Source: Symsagittifera roscoffensis
Lineage: Eukaryota; Xenacoelomorpha; Acoela; Convolutidae
DNA: 64,000 nucleotides
Direction: 5' to 3'
Assembly (NCBI RefSeq): GCF_963678635.1
Contig: NC_087062.1
Location: 20,075,789 to 20,139,788 of the forward strand
Shown here: one piece after another, positions 12,683 through 20,729 of the stretch
How positions within the stretch are numbered: the stretch's first letter is position 1
How the letters are laid out: each line of letters starts with the position of its first letter
Notes under the pieces: model-generated
What the model was told of the DNA's origin: nothing
The model's input: the letters and a program-made list of their open reading frames with translations, nothing else
The model's database searches: none
Made by a program: the position numbers and the translations under genes

Positions 12683-13129
12683 TTAATGGGTAAGCATGTG
12701 AGTTAGGAAACGTTTCAAAACATGATCAGTTATGTAAACAAAATCAGAAGCATCACCATTAAAGTTTTTATCAAAAATCAAATGTGCAATATAAATACAA
12801 AAAGAACCGCACATGGTAGAGTTTGAGTCTTGCATGGGAAAGTTTGTCATCAATTCAGTCACTTGATGAAAATTCTCGTTCAATCGTTTATACAGATTGG
12901 TGTACTGCCAAAGAGGAAGACCGAGAGGATCAGCGAAGTATAAAACATTTCTTCTGTTGCATATCACAATCCAATGTGTCCCCGGAGAATCTGATTTTGA
13001 AGTGTTCACAATCATAAAGATGTTGTTTGGGATGTGAGGTGGAAAATTGTCGGCTGCAAATACTCCAAAAAACTTATATTTCAGATGTTTACAATTCTGA
13101 ATGAGGTCCTGCAACTGGATTTCATCCAT
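12683..13129 (-). CDS. Adenovirus-type cysteine protease (maturation protease)
   Basis: The 148-residue protein has the adenain-type active-site layout: His52 in GTHWIVI, Asp67 in YFADPLG, Gln100 in MQDSN and Cys107 in TMCGSFC. In adenoviruses and Polintons this C5/Ulp1-like protease cleaves capsid and core precursors during maturation. The ATG at 13127-13129 is chosen because the capsid gene stop (13132-13134) lies two bases upstream. The frame continues open upstream to 13213, but that would overlap the capsid gene. All catalytic residues are present, so the gene looks functional. It is last in the minus-strand cluster. Confidence 0.9.
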   Translation of the reverse strand: MDEIQLQDLIQNCKHLKYKFFGVFAADNFPPHIPNNIFMIVNTSKSDSPGTHWIVICNRRNVLYFADPLGLPLWQYTNLYKRLNENFHQVTELMTNFPMQDSNSTMCGSFCIYIAHLIFDKNFNGDASDFVYITDHVLKRFLTHMLTH

Positions 13130-13131
13130 TT

Positions 13132-14439
13132 TCAGACTGTCAAAATGGGAAGGACGTTCTTTGTAACTTTGCGGTCGGAGGTAATAAATACATTGGATGA
13201 GCGTATACCCCAAACAAAAATTTCCAGGTTTGCTGTCAAAGCGTTTGAGAATTGAAGATCGAGTGAAACTGAGCAGTTAGTAAGTTCTGGATGCAAGAAG
13301 TCATGAGCTGCCTGCTGTGTGCTAGTGAGATCAAAACACATAATAAAGTGCTGTTGGTAGTTATCCAGAGTGATTCCCAGCCCGCAGTGCAACAAACCCA
13401 GCGCTGATAGTGTGTTGAAGAAGAGACGTTTATGATCTTGTGTACTGATTGGTGTACTTGCTATTGGTAAACCATTTCGTCTCAAAGTAACTTGCTCCAG
13501 TCCAAATTTTTGATAATGAAAAGGATTCGTTCGGTTTTTTCCTAGAAATGCATTATTTGTGTTCAATGCTATGATAATTTGTCTCACCGGTTCACGAGCA
13601 AAAATATCTTCCTGTTGCCAGCTGCGCTGACCAGCTGTTGCAAGAAATGTTTTTGTAATTTCTTCTTGATATGGGTAGTTCGCAGGAGTTTTGAGCAAAG
13701 TTGATTCAATGGCAGAGAGCACATGGTCGGTCACAGTCATTTTTCTAACATATAGGTTCGCTTCGAGTATTTGCAGCTTGTAATGCTTGGCAGCATCTTC
13801 CGATATAATGAGAAAGTCTTCATGAGAACGTCTGTAGGAAAGTCTGAGGGTAACACCACTCAACAAATGCTTGTCACATGTGAAAAAATCAACTCCAGCG
13901 GGTCCATAGAACCAAATTTCCTTCGATTCACGGACCAGTTCTCGTTGAGATGTGAAATCAGCTGCATCTATTGCAGCGGGATTGTTTTCAAAACGATATC
14001 CCTGACACTTAAGCCATGAGTCCTTGGCTCCTTTGCTGTTAGAAAATTCTGTTCCAATAAAGCTTTTATGCGCAAAATTACTATTGGCATTTGAGATTTT
14101 GAGTCCATTAGCAGAGAGGGTACAGTCAGAGAAAAGGGAATACAGGGAGTTGTTTACGAGGAACGGTGAATCAGACACAGTAGGATCAGTGCTGTCGTAT
14201 CGCAGATCAGCTCCACTTGATTGCGTTACTTTGCATCGTATTTCCAAATAAACTTTTTGCAGGTCAACAAAGTTATTACGGTCACCGGTGATTTCAAATT
14301 CAAGCATTGGTCCATTAGGTGAATAGACAGGTCCAATTTTTTGATCAAAAGCGTTTTCAAAAGTAATCAAAAGAGGTTGTTTTTCAAACAAATCCAGAGA
14401 GCTATGGGTAGCTTCATTGGGTAACAAATTAGCGATCAT
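13132..14439 (-). CDS. Putative major capsid protein (double jelly-roll hexon type)
   Basis: The 435-residue protein is uninterrupted. Its start, rich in Asp/Glu and hydrophobics (SSLDLFEKQPLL, then EFEITGDRNNFVDLQKVYLE), and its overall pattern resemble the widespread invertebrate family related to C. elegans F54H12.2, found in Polinton-like elements. I infer the major capsid role from that resemblance, its length and its position between the core-like gene and the protease. No catalytic motif is expected. The ATG (14437-14439) overlaps the end of the upstream gene by 11 bases. Structure prediction would settle whether it has the double jelly-roll fold. Confidence 0.75.
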   Translation of the reverse strand: MIANLLPNEATHSSLDLFEKQPLLITFENAFDQKIGPVYSPNGPMLEFEITGDRNNFVDLQKVYLEIRCKVTQSSGADLRYDSTDPTVSDSPFLVNNSLYSLFSDCTLSANGLKISNANSNFAHKSFIGTEFSNSKGAKDSWLKCQGYRFENNPAAIDAADFTSQRELVRESKEIWFYGPAGVDFFTCDKHLLSGVTLRLSYRRSHEDFLIISEDAAKHYKLQILEANLYVRKMTVTDHVLSAIESTLLKTPANYPYQEEITKTFLATAGQRSWQQEDIFAREPVRQIIIALNTNNAFLGKNRTNPFHYQKFGLEQVTLRRNGLPIASTPISTQDHKRLFFNTLSALGLLHCGLGITLDNYQQHFIMCFDLTSTQQAAHDFLHPELTNCSVSLDLQFSNALTANLEIFVWGIRSSNVFITSDRKVTKNVLPILTV

Positions 14440-14851
14440 TTTTTATGTTTGAGAAAAAATCTGCTCGACTTCTCACTGGTCTGGTTTTTCTTCGAATGGT
14501 TGTTTTTCTTTTTCGAGCCCCTACTGACCTTCTTCTTCGTAATCCATTCATTGGTGTCTTTCGACGACGTCGTCTACCACCACCGAGTTGTTTTCTTGCA
14601 GTTTTTGTGACAGTGTTTTTCAATGCTTGTTTAGGAGACTTCTTTTTCATAGCGACATCAATTAGTTCTGGCGCTGCACTCATCAAAAGTTCTCTGCCCA
14701 GTTTTTTCGCAGCCGGTAGAATAACCCGTCGTGCAAACGGTATAGCAACACGACCAATACCAGCAGCCAAAGCGCCAAATCCACTGCCGCGTTGTCGGTA
14801 GTGTCCAGAGAAATGAGGAAGTGAAGCTTGCTTTGCATAATATTGTTCCAT
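14429..14851 (-). CDS. Basic core/minor virion protein (pX/pVI-like)
   Basis: A 140-residue, strongly basic protein. An N-terminal aromatic and Gly-rich patch (YRQRGSGFGALAAGIGR) is followed by a helical stretch (AIPFARRVILPAAKKLGREL). The C-terminal half is dominated by Arg/Lys runs (GGGRRRRRKTP). This layout matches the small basic proteins of Polintons and adintoviruses that resemble adenovirus pVI/pX, which bind DNA or membranes inside the capsid. It lies between the penton-like and major capsid genes, with 6 bases from the former and an 11-base overlap with the latter. The role is inferred from composition and context. Confidence 0.65.
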   Translation of the reverse strand: MEQYYAKQASLPHFSGHYRQRGSGFGALAAGIGRVAIPFARRVILPAAKKLGRELLMSAAPELIDVAMKKKSPKQALKNTVTKTARKQLGGGRRRRRKTPMNGLRRRRSVGARKRKTTIRRKTRPVRSRADFFSNIKNDR

Positions 14852-14857
14852 TGGTTT

Positions 14858-15727
14858 TCAATCAAAGCGCTTGAATTTTAGAGTCAACACAACTTTACCA
14901 GTTCCTGCAAAGGGCACTAGTCTTCCAGTTTCTGTGCGCAACTGTACCGATATTGATTGTACAAATGAAGTGAATAATTTTTTGTAGTCTAAATTAGTGA
15001 AGTTTTTTCGATGATTAGGTTCAATGCTGCAGGCACTACCGTTTTTGATGCGTCTATTTGAATCAATGACGCGTAACAATGGGGCCTTTGCATCACCAAC
15101 AGTTTGGTATTGAATAATGTCAATATAGACAAAAATTAGACTTGTCCCACTTGATAAGTCATATGGGAAATGAGATTCGTACAGTTCGTTTCCCTCATAA
15201 GATGCATCGAAGGAGGGTATCATTTTGTAACCAATGTGATATTCACCGTTCTCATCAAGTTTTGAATTGTAGCCTAACAGACTGGGTATTTGGGGACTTG
15301 GGAATGAGATTCCTTCATTTGCGTTCATCCAAATGCTCATGCTGTTCGTGATTTCTTGAGGACTCGCATCAAAATGAATTTTGTCTTTGAGTTTTGTTTT
15401 TATCTCATTAATCAATTGTTCTATAAAAGTGTACTCTCCTGATTTGATAAAAACTTTTTCGCCATAGTAGGGTCTGGAAATTGTATTCCGATTGCCAGCG
15501 TTGGATTTACTGGCTACTACTTCGGATGCTCTGAAGTACGTAAATTCCTCATCAGTAACATTGTTTAATTTTGTGGGGAAAATTATTTCTGAGAGAGCAA
15601 CTCTCCAATCTCCGTCTAAAGCTATTTCTTCTTTACAAAAATTTCTAAAACTGGCCAAAGTGTTGTCTGGGAAATAATCCATTGATGCTGTTGAAATCAA
15701 ATGTACAGTAAACTCATCACTGCCCAT
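14858..15727 (-). CDS. Putative penton/minor capsid protein (single jelly-roll candidate)
   Basis: The 289-residue protein opens with an N-terminal block typical of Polinton minor capsid proteins in invertebrate elements: FTVHLIST, DNTLASFRNF, and LDGDWRVALSEIIFP. It probably forms the pentameric vertices. The ATG at 15725-15727 is preferred because it gives an 11-base overlap with the integrase stop, the same overlap seen at two other junctions in this cluster. An in-frame ATG at 15754 would add nine residues. The frame is intact. The penton assignment is inferred from family resemblance and position next to the capsid genes. Confidence 0.65.
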   Translation of the reverse strand: MGSDEFTVHLISTASMDYFPDNTLASFRNFCKEEIALDGDWRVALSEIIFPTKLNNVTDEEFTYFRASEVVASKSNAGNRNTISRPYYGEKVFIKSGEYTFIEQLINEIKTKLKDKIHFDASPQEITNSMSIWMNANEGISFPSPQIPSLLGYNSKLDENGEYHIGYKMIPSFDASYEGNELYESHFPYDLSSGTSLIFVYIDIIQYQTVGDAKAPLLRVIDSNRRIKNGSACSIEPNHRKNFTNLDYKKLFTSFVQSISVQLRTETGRLVPFAGTGKVVLTLKFKRFD

Positions 15728-16712
15728 TTTCGTTATAATCAGCTTTGTTTCCAATTAAACTAAGTTCTTTTTCATAAAATTTTCCGCTGATTTTTTCCTT
15801 TTCCGCATCAATGAGACGGTATGTTGGAGGGTTTACAGTAGGAATGGCAACTATTTCAAAAACTTCGTCTGTAAAAATCTGCTTGTAACCTTTTCTAAAA
15901 GGCAAGTCAGTCTTCGCTATTCGCACATAGTCACCAACATAAAATTTTGGTTTCTGTACCAACTTCGATGAACTGTTTGCAATTAATGAAACTAAAGCAG
16001 GTACATATTTTCTTGTGACCTTGTTTGGAGCCAATTTTGTTACTCTATTAACGCGTGAGTTAATCGTTTGAACAAAACTTTGTAATTTTTCAATATAACT
16101 GTAAGTCCATTCAAACTCCAAGTATTTGTAGATAATACTTTTCAGCGATCGAATGTTTCTTTCGGCAAACGCTGATTTTTTTTCACTGTGAGTATTGTAT
16201 TTGATGATTTCTCGTTTAGTACATAACTTTTCGAACTCTCCTTTAAACTCGGTGCCTTTGTCAACCCAAACTTTTTTTGGTTGTTTTGTTTTGATCATTT
16301 TTTTGAAAGCTTCGGTTGTTTCTTTAGCATATTTGGTCTTCAGGGGTTCCACTCGTAAGTAGCGAGAGAGACAATCGACAGCAACTAATAAATATCGTAC
16401 CCCTCGGTTATATTTAGCCAATTTATCAACATAAGCCAAATCAAGAGACCAAATTTCGTTGATATCGTTAACAATCACTTTTAGCCGAGGATATGTTTTA
16501 CGAAACAATCCATACTTTGTATGTGATGATTGAGATCTCAGAAAATTTCTAACTTTTTTTGGTGAGAGTTGACTAGCATTTGTTAAATTTTTAACGCTAC
16601 CAAATGCAGCTGGACCTTTCGTGTAGAGTAATTTGAGTTTCTTTTCTTCACTGATAGTAGGATTTCCATTCTTTTGTTGACGTCGTCGCAAACGATTCTT
16701 TACTGCTTTCAT
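15717..16712 (-). CDS. Retrovirus-like DDE integrase of the Polinton
   Basis: The integrase inserts the element into host DNA with a 6-bp stagger. From the ATG at 16712 (331 residues), the catalytic acids are Asp91 (WSLDLAYVD), Asp151 (WVDKGTEF) and Glu184 (AFAERNIRSLK). An N-terminal helical zone precedes them. A C-terminal SH3-like part (FYVGDYVRI through PPTYRLIDA) follows. The frame is open upstream to 16952, but those 80 codons are a shadow of the neighbouring gene, which overlaps here. The true start is therefore uncertain. All catalytic residues are present, matching the exact target duplication found. Confidence 0.9.
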   Translation of the reverse strand: MKAVKNRLRRRQQKNGNPTISEEKKLKLLYTKGPAAFGSVKNLTNASQLSPKKVRNFLRSQSSHTKYGLFRKTYPRLKVIVNDINEIWSLDLAYVDKLAKYNRGVRYLLVAVDCLSRYLRVEPLKTKYAKETTEAFKKMIKTKQPKKVWVDKGTEFKGEFEKLCTKREIIKYNTHSEKKSAFAERNIRSLKSIIYKYLEFEWTYSYIEKLQSFVQTINSRVNRVTKLAPNKVTRKYVPALVSLIANSSSKLVQKPKFYVGDYVRIAKTDLPFRKGYKQIFTDEVFEIVAIPTVNPPTYRLIDAEKEKISGKFYEKELSLIGNKADYNENGQ

Positions 16713-17599
16713 AGTTTTTATCATCGTCGTCATCGTCGTCGTTGGTGTTGGGGAAAAATTCTTTTTTCTGGGTTTTTCTTTTGTCAGATTGCTTGGTTCT
16801 GGGTTTGAGAGTTGTCGATCGAGTCTTCGAAGAGGAGGGTTTTGATCTCTTCGAGTCCTCAGTTGTCGGGTTGTCGTCGGAGACGAAGGAGGAAGAAGTT
16901 GAGAAGAGCTTAGCTGCTTCGCTCTTAAGCGAGCGGAGAATCTGTTTGGCATAAGTGTTGGACACTAAGCTAGGATCAAGATTCAGTTCTTTCAAAATTT
17001 GTGGATAAAAAACACCCTCAAGTTTTTTTTGTGTTTTGCTGTGTATCGTACAAAAAAGATTCAATTTTAACGAGTGTTGGTTTTCCTTGAATTAAAACAT
17101 ATCCGTCAACGTCTAAAGTCAAGGATTCAACTTTGAACAACTGCTTTAGCACGATGTTTGCCCTTTCCAATTTATTAGCTTCCAATAGCTCTTGAATGGA
17201 TTCCATAACCTTTCGAAACACTTCAGCGGTTTTTTCATTACTTTTTTCATCGTTTTTTTCTGTTCTCTTTGAGCTTGTCTGCTGCAGTGAATTGTTTGAT
17301 TCAAAATTTTTTTCTGCTTCATCATCACCATCATCACTGAAATTAGTTTGTGCAGATAAATTTATTTTTCGGTGCAGATTTGGTACTACATTATTAGAGG
17401 TTAAAGGAATAGGAGATGTTGGGTTTAATGGTGGTGGAGAGTCACGGCTGATATTTCGTTCTCGAAATCGTTGTATGTAATTGAGTTGAGATGATTTGTC
17501 GGTAATTAATGGATTATAAAGGATTTGAGATTGTGGTGCAGTTTTTTCATCTGGAGCATATGTTTTTCGAGGAATGAGGATGAATTCTTCAGCATACAT
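16648..17599 (-). pseudogene. Unrecognised Polinton structural-region gene with a frame break at A8
   Basis: Two overlapping frames look like one gene. The first, 17018-17599, starts MYAEEFILIPRKTY. It has an acidic Ser/Asp-rich middle and a C-terminal helical and beta part (SLTLDVDGYVLIQGKPT). The second, 16648-17064, continues with GVFYPQILKELNLDPS, then a Ser/Lys-rich tail with a run of seven Asp. They meet at an A8 run (T8 at 17023-17030 on the plus strand), where the downstream frame is one base off. This is either a real indel or a homopolymer error. The tail overlaps the integrase start. Function is unknown; its place beside the integrase is typical of uncharacterised Polinton genes. 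Confidence 0.5.
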
Positions 17600-17609
17600 G
17601 CCTGAGGTT

Positions 17610-17867
17610 CTAGTTTTTTAGGTAAATGTAACACAATTCTCCGATTGATTTAACCAGTGAAATATTGTTTGCCAAAACTTTTCGTTTTTCTCGGATACTA
17701 AACTTAGGGTCAACAATTTTTCCAAATGGTATTTTCTTACTCTCGATGAAACTTTTGTTAGCTGGAACATGTCCCAGAAAAACATTCACAAAACAATCGC
17801 AAAGAAATCTAATAAAATTTGAATCAGCTCCTGTCAAAATTGATCTACAATGGCGACTATTGAGCAT
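17610..17867 (-). CDS. Small conserved-looking Polinton protein, function unknown
   Basis: From the ATG at 17867 the product is 85 residues, starting MLNSRHCRSILTG. It has a Cys-containing helical core (FLCDCFVNVFLGHVP) and a basic segment (SIREKRKVLANN). This pattern of a short Cys/Asn/Val/Gly helix followed by Pro and a Lys-Arg-x-Leu segment recurs in small proteins of invertebrate Polinton-like elements, as far as I recall. No function is established. The start overlaps the ATPase stop by 11 bases. The frame is also open to an earlier ATG at 17906 inside the ATPase gene. Its basic charge would fit a DNA- or capsid-associated role, but that is a guess. Confidence 0.55.
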   Translation of the reverse strand: MLNSRHCRSILTGADSNFIRFLCDCFVNVFLGHVPANKSFIESKKIPFGKIVDPKFSIREKRKVLANNISLVKSIGELCYIYLKN

Positions 17868-18549
17868 TTGCTTCAATATACATAATTCTTTCTCTTTCGT
17901 TTTCAAGAGATGTGATAACTGCTTTTGAGGATGGTAAATAGAAAATGGTTGGTGATGGTGGAACTATGTTTGACGAATAACGAAGACATTCTGAAGTTTT
18001 GGGATCCAAGTCTATCAACAGATGACCGAAATCTTCTTTCGTTGCCAACTGATACGCATGACGGAGGAATTTTGCATTATTCAACTGTCTGCCTAAATAA
18101 TCAATTTGTTGAATGTCTCGAGGTGATTTGAACAAAATTAAGTGAGTTGTATTCAAATCTATTGTACGTGATTGCTTACTTTGCTGAAATAAATTGTGCT
18201 TGACATAAATAACATGAACATTTTTATGTCGGCCTGCTGTAGCTAATTTAACAATATCTTTTTCATTAAAAATTTCTTCACAGGTATCATCAAAGACAAT
18301 CATACAATCCCGTAAGTTATTAACAATTTCAAAGCTGGACAATTTTATAAATTCGATATCAAATTTGTTGTGAGAAACAAAGGAACGGTATTTGGGTTGA
18401 TCGTGAAGATAAAAATAAAATATCTTGTTATTTGATGGATAGAATGTACCTTTGAGAAACATTTGAAAAATTAAATCAGTTTTGCCAGATCCCGAGGGAC
18501 CTGAAACGGACATAAACAGACGATCTTTTGTTGAAATGATCTTATTCAT
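17857..18549 (-). CDS. Genome-packaging ATPase (FtsK-HerA/A32 type)
   Basis: The 230-residue P-loop ATPase is the DNA-packaging motor class of Polintons and related viruses. The Walker A motif GPSGSGKT is at residues 17-24. Walker B (CMIVFDD) places Asp87 and Asp88. A following segment (HVIYVKHNLFQQSKQSRTID) contains the Gln-rich sensor region. The ATG at 18547-18549 is two bases past the stop of the upstream two-TM gene. The frame extends open to 18609, but that would overlap the neighbour. The gene is intact and a strong marker of the element. Confidence 0.92.
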   Translation of the reverse strand: MNKIISTKDRLFMSVSGPSGSGKTDLIFQMFLKGTFYPSNNKIFYFYLHDQPKYRSFVSHNKFDIEFIKLSSFEIVNNLRDCMIVFDDTCEEIFNEKDIVKLATAGRHKNVHVIYVKHNLFQQSKQSRTIDLNTTHLILFKSPRDIQQIDYLGRQLNNAKFLRHAYQLATKEDFGHLLIDLDPKTSECLRYSSNIVPPSPTIFYLPSSKAVITSLENERERIMYIEANAQ

Positions 18550-18551
18550 TA

Positions 18552-18842
18552 TTATAACTTGGGATTGGGTAACATGTAACCAACTGTACTGGATAGTATT
18601 GAAAGCCAAATGGCAGTCTCATCACAACTAAAGTTGTAAAAAGACAATTTTGAAATAGATAAAGAGAGCAAAATGAAAATGAAACAGACTTGCGTGAAAA
18701 AGACAACTTCTGCAGACGGAAGAGAAACAGAATTACAAAATTTCCAAGATCTGTTTTCGTGAGATAAAGACTTTTCGGCAACACCAATGTCAACAAAGTC
18801 GCAATCATTGTTCTCGACAGTGGTGGTTTCTTCAATTTCCAT
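18552..18842 (-). CDS. Small two-transmembrane protein
   Basis: From the internal ATG at 18842 the product is 96 residues. It has an acidic N-terminus, then a hydrophobic segment (VFFTQVCFIFILLSLSISKL), a short hydrophilic loop, and a second hydrophobic segment (AIWLSILSSTVGYMLPNPKL). It ends right after PNPKL. I recall similar small membrane proteins with a Gly-Tyr-x-Leu-Pro ending in other Polinton-like elements, but no function. Candidate roles are an envelope, holin-like or membrane-remodelling protein. An upstream in-frame ATG at 18878 would overlap the preceding gene by 47 bases, so the shorter form is preferred. Confidence 0.6.
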   Translation of the reverse strand: MEIEETTTVENNDCDFVDIGVAEKSLSHENRSWKFCNSVSLPSAEVVFFTQVCFIFILLSLSISKLSFYNFSCDETAIWLSILSSTVGYMLPNPKL

Positions 18843-19128
18843 GTTTACTGGAAGACCTTTTTTGCTTATTTGTATCAAGGTTGATAGTTACAACTGCATA
18901 CCAATCGCCTTTTTTTCTCTCTGATCTATTGCCGTTTGGTTTGTATTTTATTATATATCTTGCTATGTTTTTGTCTGTCAGAAGTATCCGAACAATTTCT
19001 TCTACGTTTCCGGTACTGATTTCGTCTAATAACTCTTTTGGTAAATTCTCACCTGTTAAACTCACATTTTGTGTGTTTTCTTTTGGCAAAAATATTTTTT
19101 TGAAATTTTGAATTTTCAAACACGACAT
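18832..19128 (-). CDS. Small protein, paralogue of the 19227-19526 gene
   Basis: A 98-residue protein starting MSCLKIQNF. It shares with its upstream neighbour the ordered motif LPxEL, a Thr-x-Asn-Val-Glu-Glu-Ile segment (TGNVEEI here), and a following Ala...VK/IK-Y/F-K-x-N stretch (ARYIIKYKPNGN). This suggests a local gene duplication inside the Polinton. The end is basic and Ser-rich. Function is unknown. It overlaps the two-TM gene start by about 11 bases. Confidence 0.55.
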   Translation of the reverse strand: MSCLKIQNFKKIFLPKENTQNVSLTGENLPKELLDEISTGNVEEIVRILLTDKNIARYIIKYKPNGNRSERKKGDWYAVVTINLDTNKQKRSSSKHGN

Positions 19129-19226
19129 GTTAGCAACTAGTAATCACACAAGATCAAAAGAAAATGAAAACAATCAATAATTATATTTATTATGATTCAC
19201 AAAACTTGGCATATATATGTGATTCG

Positions 19227-19526
19227 TCATTTCGGTTCAACAGGCAAATCAACTCCTCGTTCAATGAAGAAAAACTCATATTTTGTGAATTTGTCATGGT
19301 TACAATTAGATTTGAACTTTACAACAAAATGAGCAGCAACTCTGATAATGGCTTGAACTAAATGTATTTCCTCAACGTTATCAGTTTTGACTAATTCTTT
19401 CAGTTCAGCTGGAAGCTGATGGTCATGCAAATGGATTTGTCTTCTCTCTCCCAGCTGAGGTTGCAGCCCTTCCAGGTTGAGATTGAACAACGGAATTGAC
19501 TGGCGAAATTCCTGGAGTCTGGACAT
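19227..19526 (-). CDS. Small protein, paralogue of the 18832-19128 gene
   Basis: From the ATG at 19526 the product is 99 residues starting MSRLQEF, matching the MS-x-L start of its paralogue. It has LPAELKEL, then TDNVEEI, then AAHFVVKFKSN. The frame is open to 19547 with an earlier ATG, but alignment with the paralogue favours 19526. It overlaps the C-terminal part of the preceding gene by about 100 bases in another frame, so one of the two boundaries may be wrong. Function is unknown. Confidence 0.5.
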   Translation of the reverse strand: MSRLQEFRQSIPLFNLNLEGLQPQLGERRQIHLHDHQLPAELKELVKTDNVEEIHLVQAIIRVAAHFVVKFKSNCNHDKFTKYEFFFIERGVDLPVEPK

Positions 19527-19710
19527 TGTACAGGTGAAAGTAGTCAAGAACTGTAAAAAATTTCCGTAAATTGTCGATTTCGATATCGTTCAGTGTAATT
19601 TGTTCGAGTTTTTGCAGGAGAGGTTTTCCTCGACAGTCTAATATGCCTGTCCGCGTAAGAGTAACTTTAATTCTTGGTGTTAAATTGTTTTCAGGACTCT
19701 GATTAGTCAT
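19423..19710 (-). CDS. Small unrecognised protein
   Basis: The frame is open from 19743. The ATG at 19710 overlaps the upstream stop by 8 bases (ATGACTAA), which fits the packing of this cluster, and gives a 95-residue protein. It contains TPRIKVTLTRTGILDCRGK, with beta-strand character, then a helical segment (LEQITLNDIEIDNLRKFF). The C-terminal 30 residues are Gly/Ser/Ala-rich and overlap the next gene, so the real end may be different or affected by an indel. I do not recognise it. Confidence 0.4.
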   Translation of the reverse strand: MTNQSPENNLTPRIKVTLTRTGILDCRGKPLLQKLEQITLNDIEIDNLRKFFTVLDYFHLYNVQTPGISPVNSVVQSQPGRAATSAGREKTNPFA

Positions 19711-20265
19711 TGAAGCGTAAACCATCAAAATTGGACAGTTCATTTTGTAACCAATCGAAAAAAACTTTGGATTTTCTACGGGTACAATGCTTTAATAATT
19801 GATGTGAGGGAAGTAAATGAGAATGTCGTTTGCAAATATGTTTTTCTTGACCCAATAACTGTTCAATCTTTGGGCAGCCAAACTCTTCCAAATTTGTCAC
19901 GGGTAATTTCAAGTATTCAGCTAATAAAACAGATTTTTGTGTACCTTTAGCAAAAAAATGGGAATTTGGGTTCCTCAAACGAATGCTGTCAAAAATTTGA
20001 TCCAAGTATGAGTAAGGGTATTCGCCTTCGTCCCAACGAAGCCCGTGTAGAAATTTAGATACCCAATTGTACGCTTTTTTCTCTTCTATTGATAAATTGT
20101 TGAATTGAACTGGTGGCAGAAAATGAATTGTATCAATTGTATTAGCAGAGCAAACGGAAAGTTCCTTTATGATCAAAGGTTTCTTGCCACATTTAAATCC
20201 TTCATTATCTAAAATAATGAGATGGTTGAAAACAATTTTTTAGTTTTCTTTCTTTGGGTTAACAT
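19703..20265 (-). pseudogene. DEDD-type 3'-5' exonuclease-like gene with a frame break
   Basis: The long frame is 19703-20176. In the same frame, without a stop, coding similarity runs on upstream to about 20240 and includes HLIILDNEGF, an exonuclease I-type Asp-x-Glu motif, followed by LIIKELSV. Downstream are HGLRWDEG, FAKGTQKSVLLAEYL, a Cys-Pro (FGCPKIEQLL) and a CKRH...C pair. The likely ATG at 20265, nine bases after the upstream gene, lies one frame away. The shift coincides with a T6 run (plus strand 20236-20241). I recall similar RNase H-fold exonuclease-like proteins in invertebrate mobile elements; activity here is untested. The break may be an indel or an assembly error. Confidence 0.5.
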
Positions 20266-20274
20266 GACTTTCAC

Positions 20275-20697
20275 TCAACATTCCAACAAACGAAATAACT
20301 TTGGTTTGAACGCTTTAAGAAATAAGCAAAACGCAATACCTGTCACGTGACCCAGGTAACAGTTTTTTATTGGACAAGGCAAAATATATGTGTACCCAGG
20401 ACCGGTTTGATTTTTTTCTTGCAAATATCCCGCTGCGTCATGCAATATAGCATGTATTCTAAGAAATTTGAAATGTTTCAAGTGTTTGTCGAGCGACGAA
20501 TTGTCTATTCCAATTAAACCACCATATGGTCTGTTTTTCAAAACAAAATCCAAATTAATATCAGCATCTAAATACAAACAAGTGGATAAAAAATACTGAA
20601 ATCTGACTGATTTGTCTGGATATTGTGATTTTAAGTCTATAAAAATTTCATGAATGAGTTTTAAATCGAAAGTTGAAATCATGTTTACTGAACTCAA
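20275..20697 (-). CDS. Unrecognised conserved-looking Polinton protein
   Basis: An intact 140-residue protein. The second half is dense in His, Asp, Gly, Tyr and Cys: RIHAILHDAAGYL, GPGYTYILPCPIKNCYLGH, VTGIAFCLF. That spacing looks like a folded metal-binding or enzymatic domain rather than a random frame. I cannot name a family. It sits between the HUH-like candidate and the exonuclease-like gene, so a replication-related role is possible but unsupported. A second ATG five codons in is an alternative start. Confidence 0.5.
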   Translation of the reverse strand: MSSVNMISTFDLKLIHEIFIDLKSQYPDKSVRFQYFLSTCLYLDADINLDFVLKNRPYGGLIGIDNSSLDKHLKHFKFLRIHAILHDAAGYLQEKNQTGPGYTYILPCPIKNCYLGHVTGIAFCLFLKAFKPKLFRLLEC

Positions 20698-20729
20698 TAT
20701 AATAAAAAGGGAATAATGAAAAGTATCAA

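Noticed and set aside
17018..17064. Programmed -1 frameshift on A-AAA-AAC
   Set aside because: The downstream frame is +1 relative to the upstream one, so a -1 slip does not connect them.
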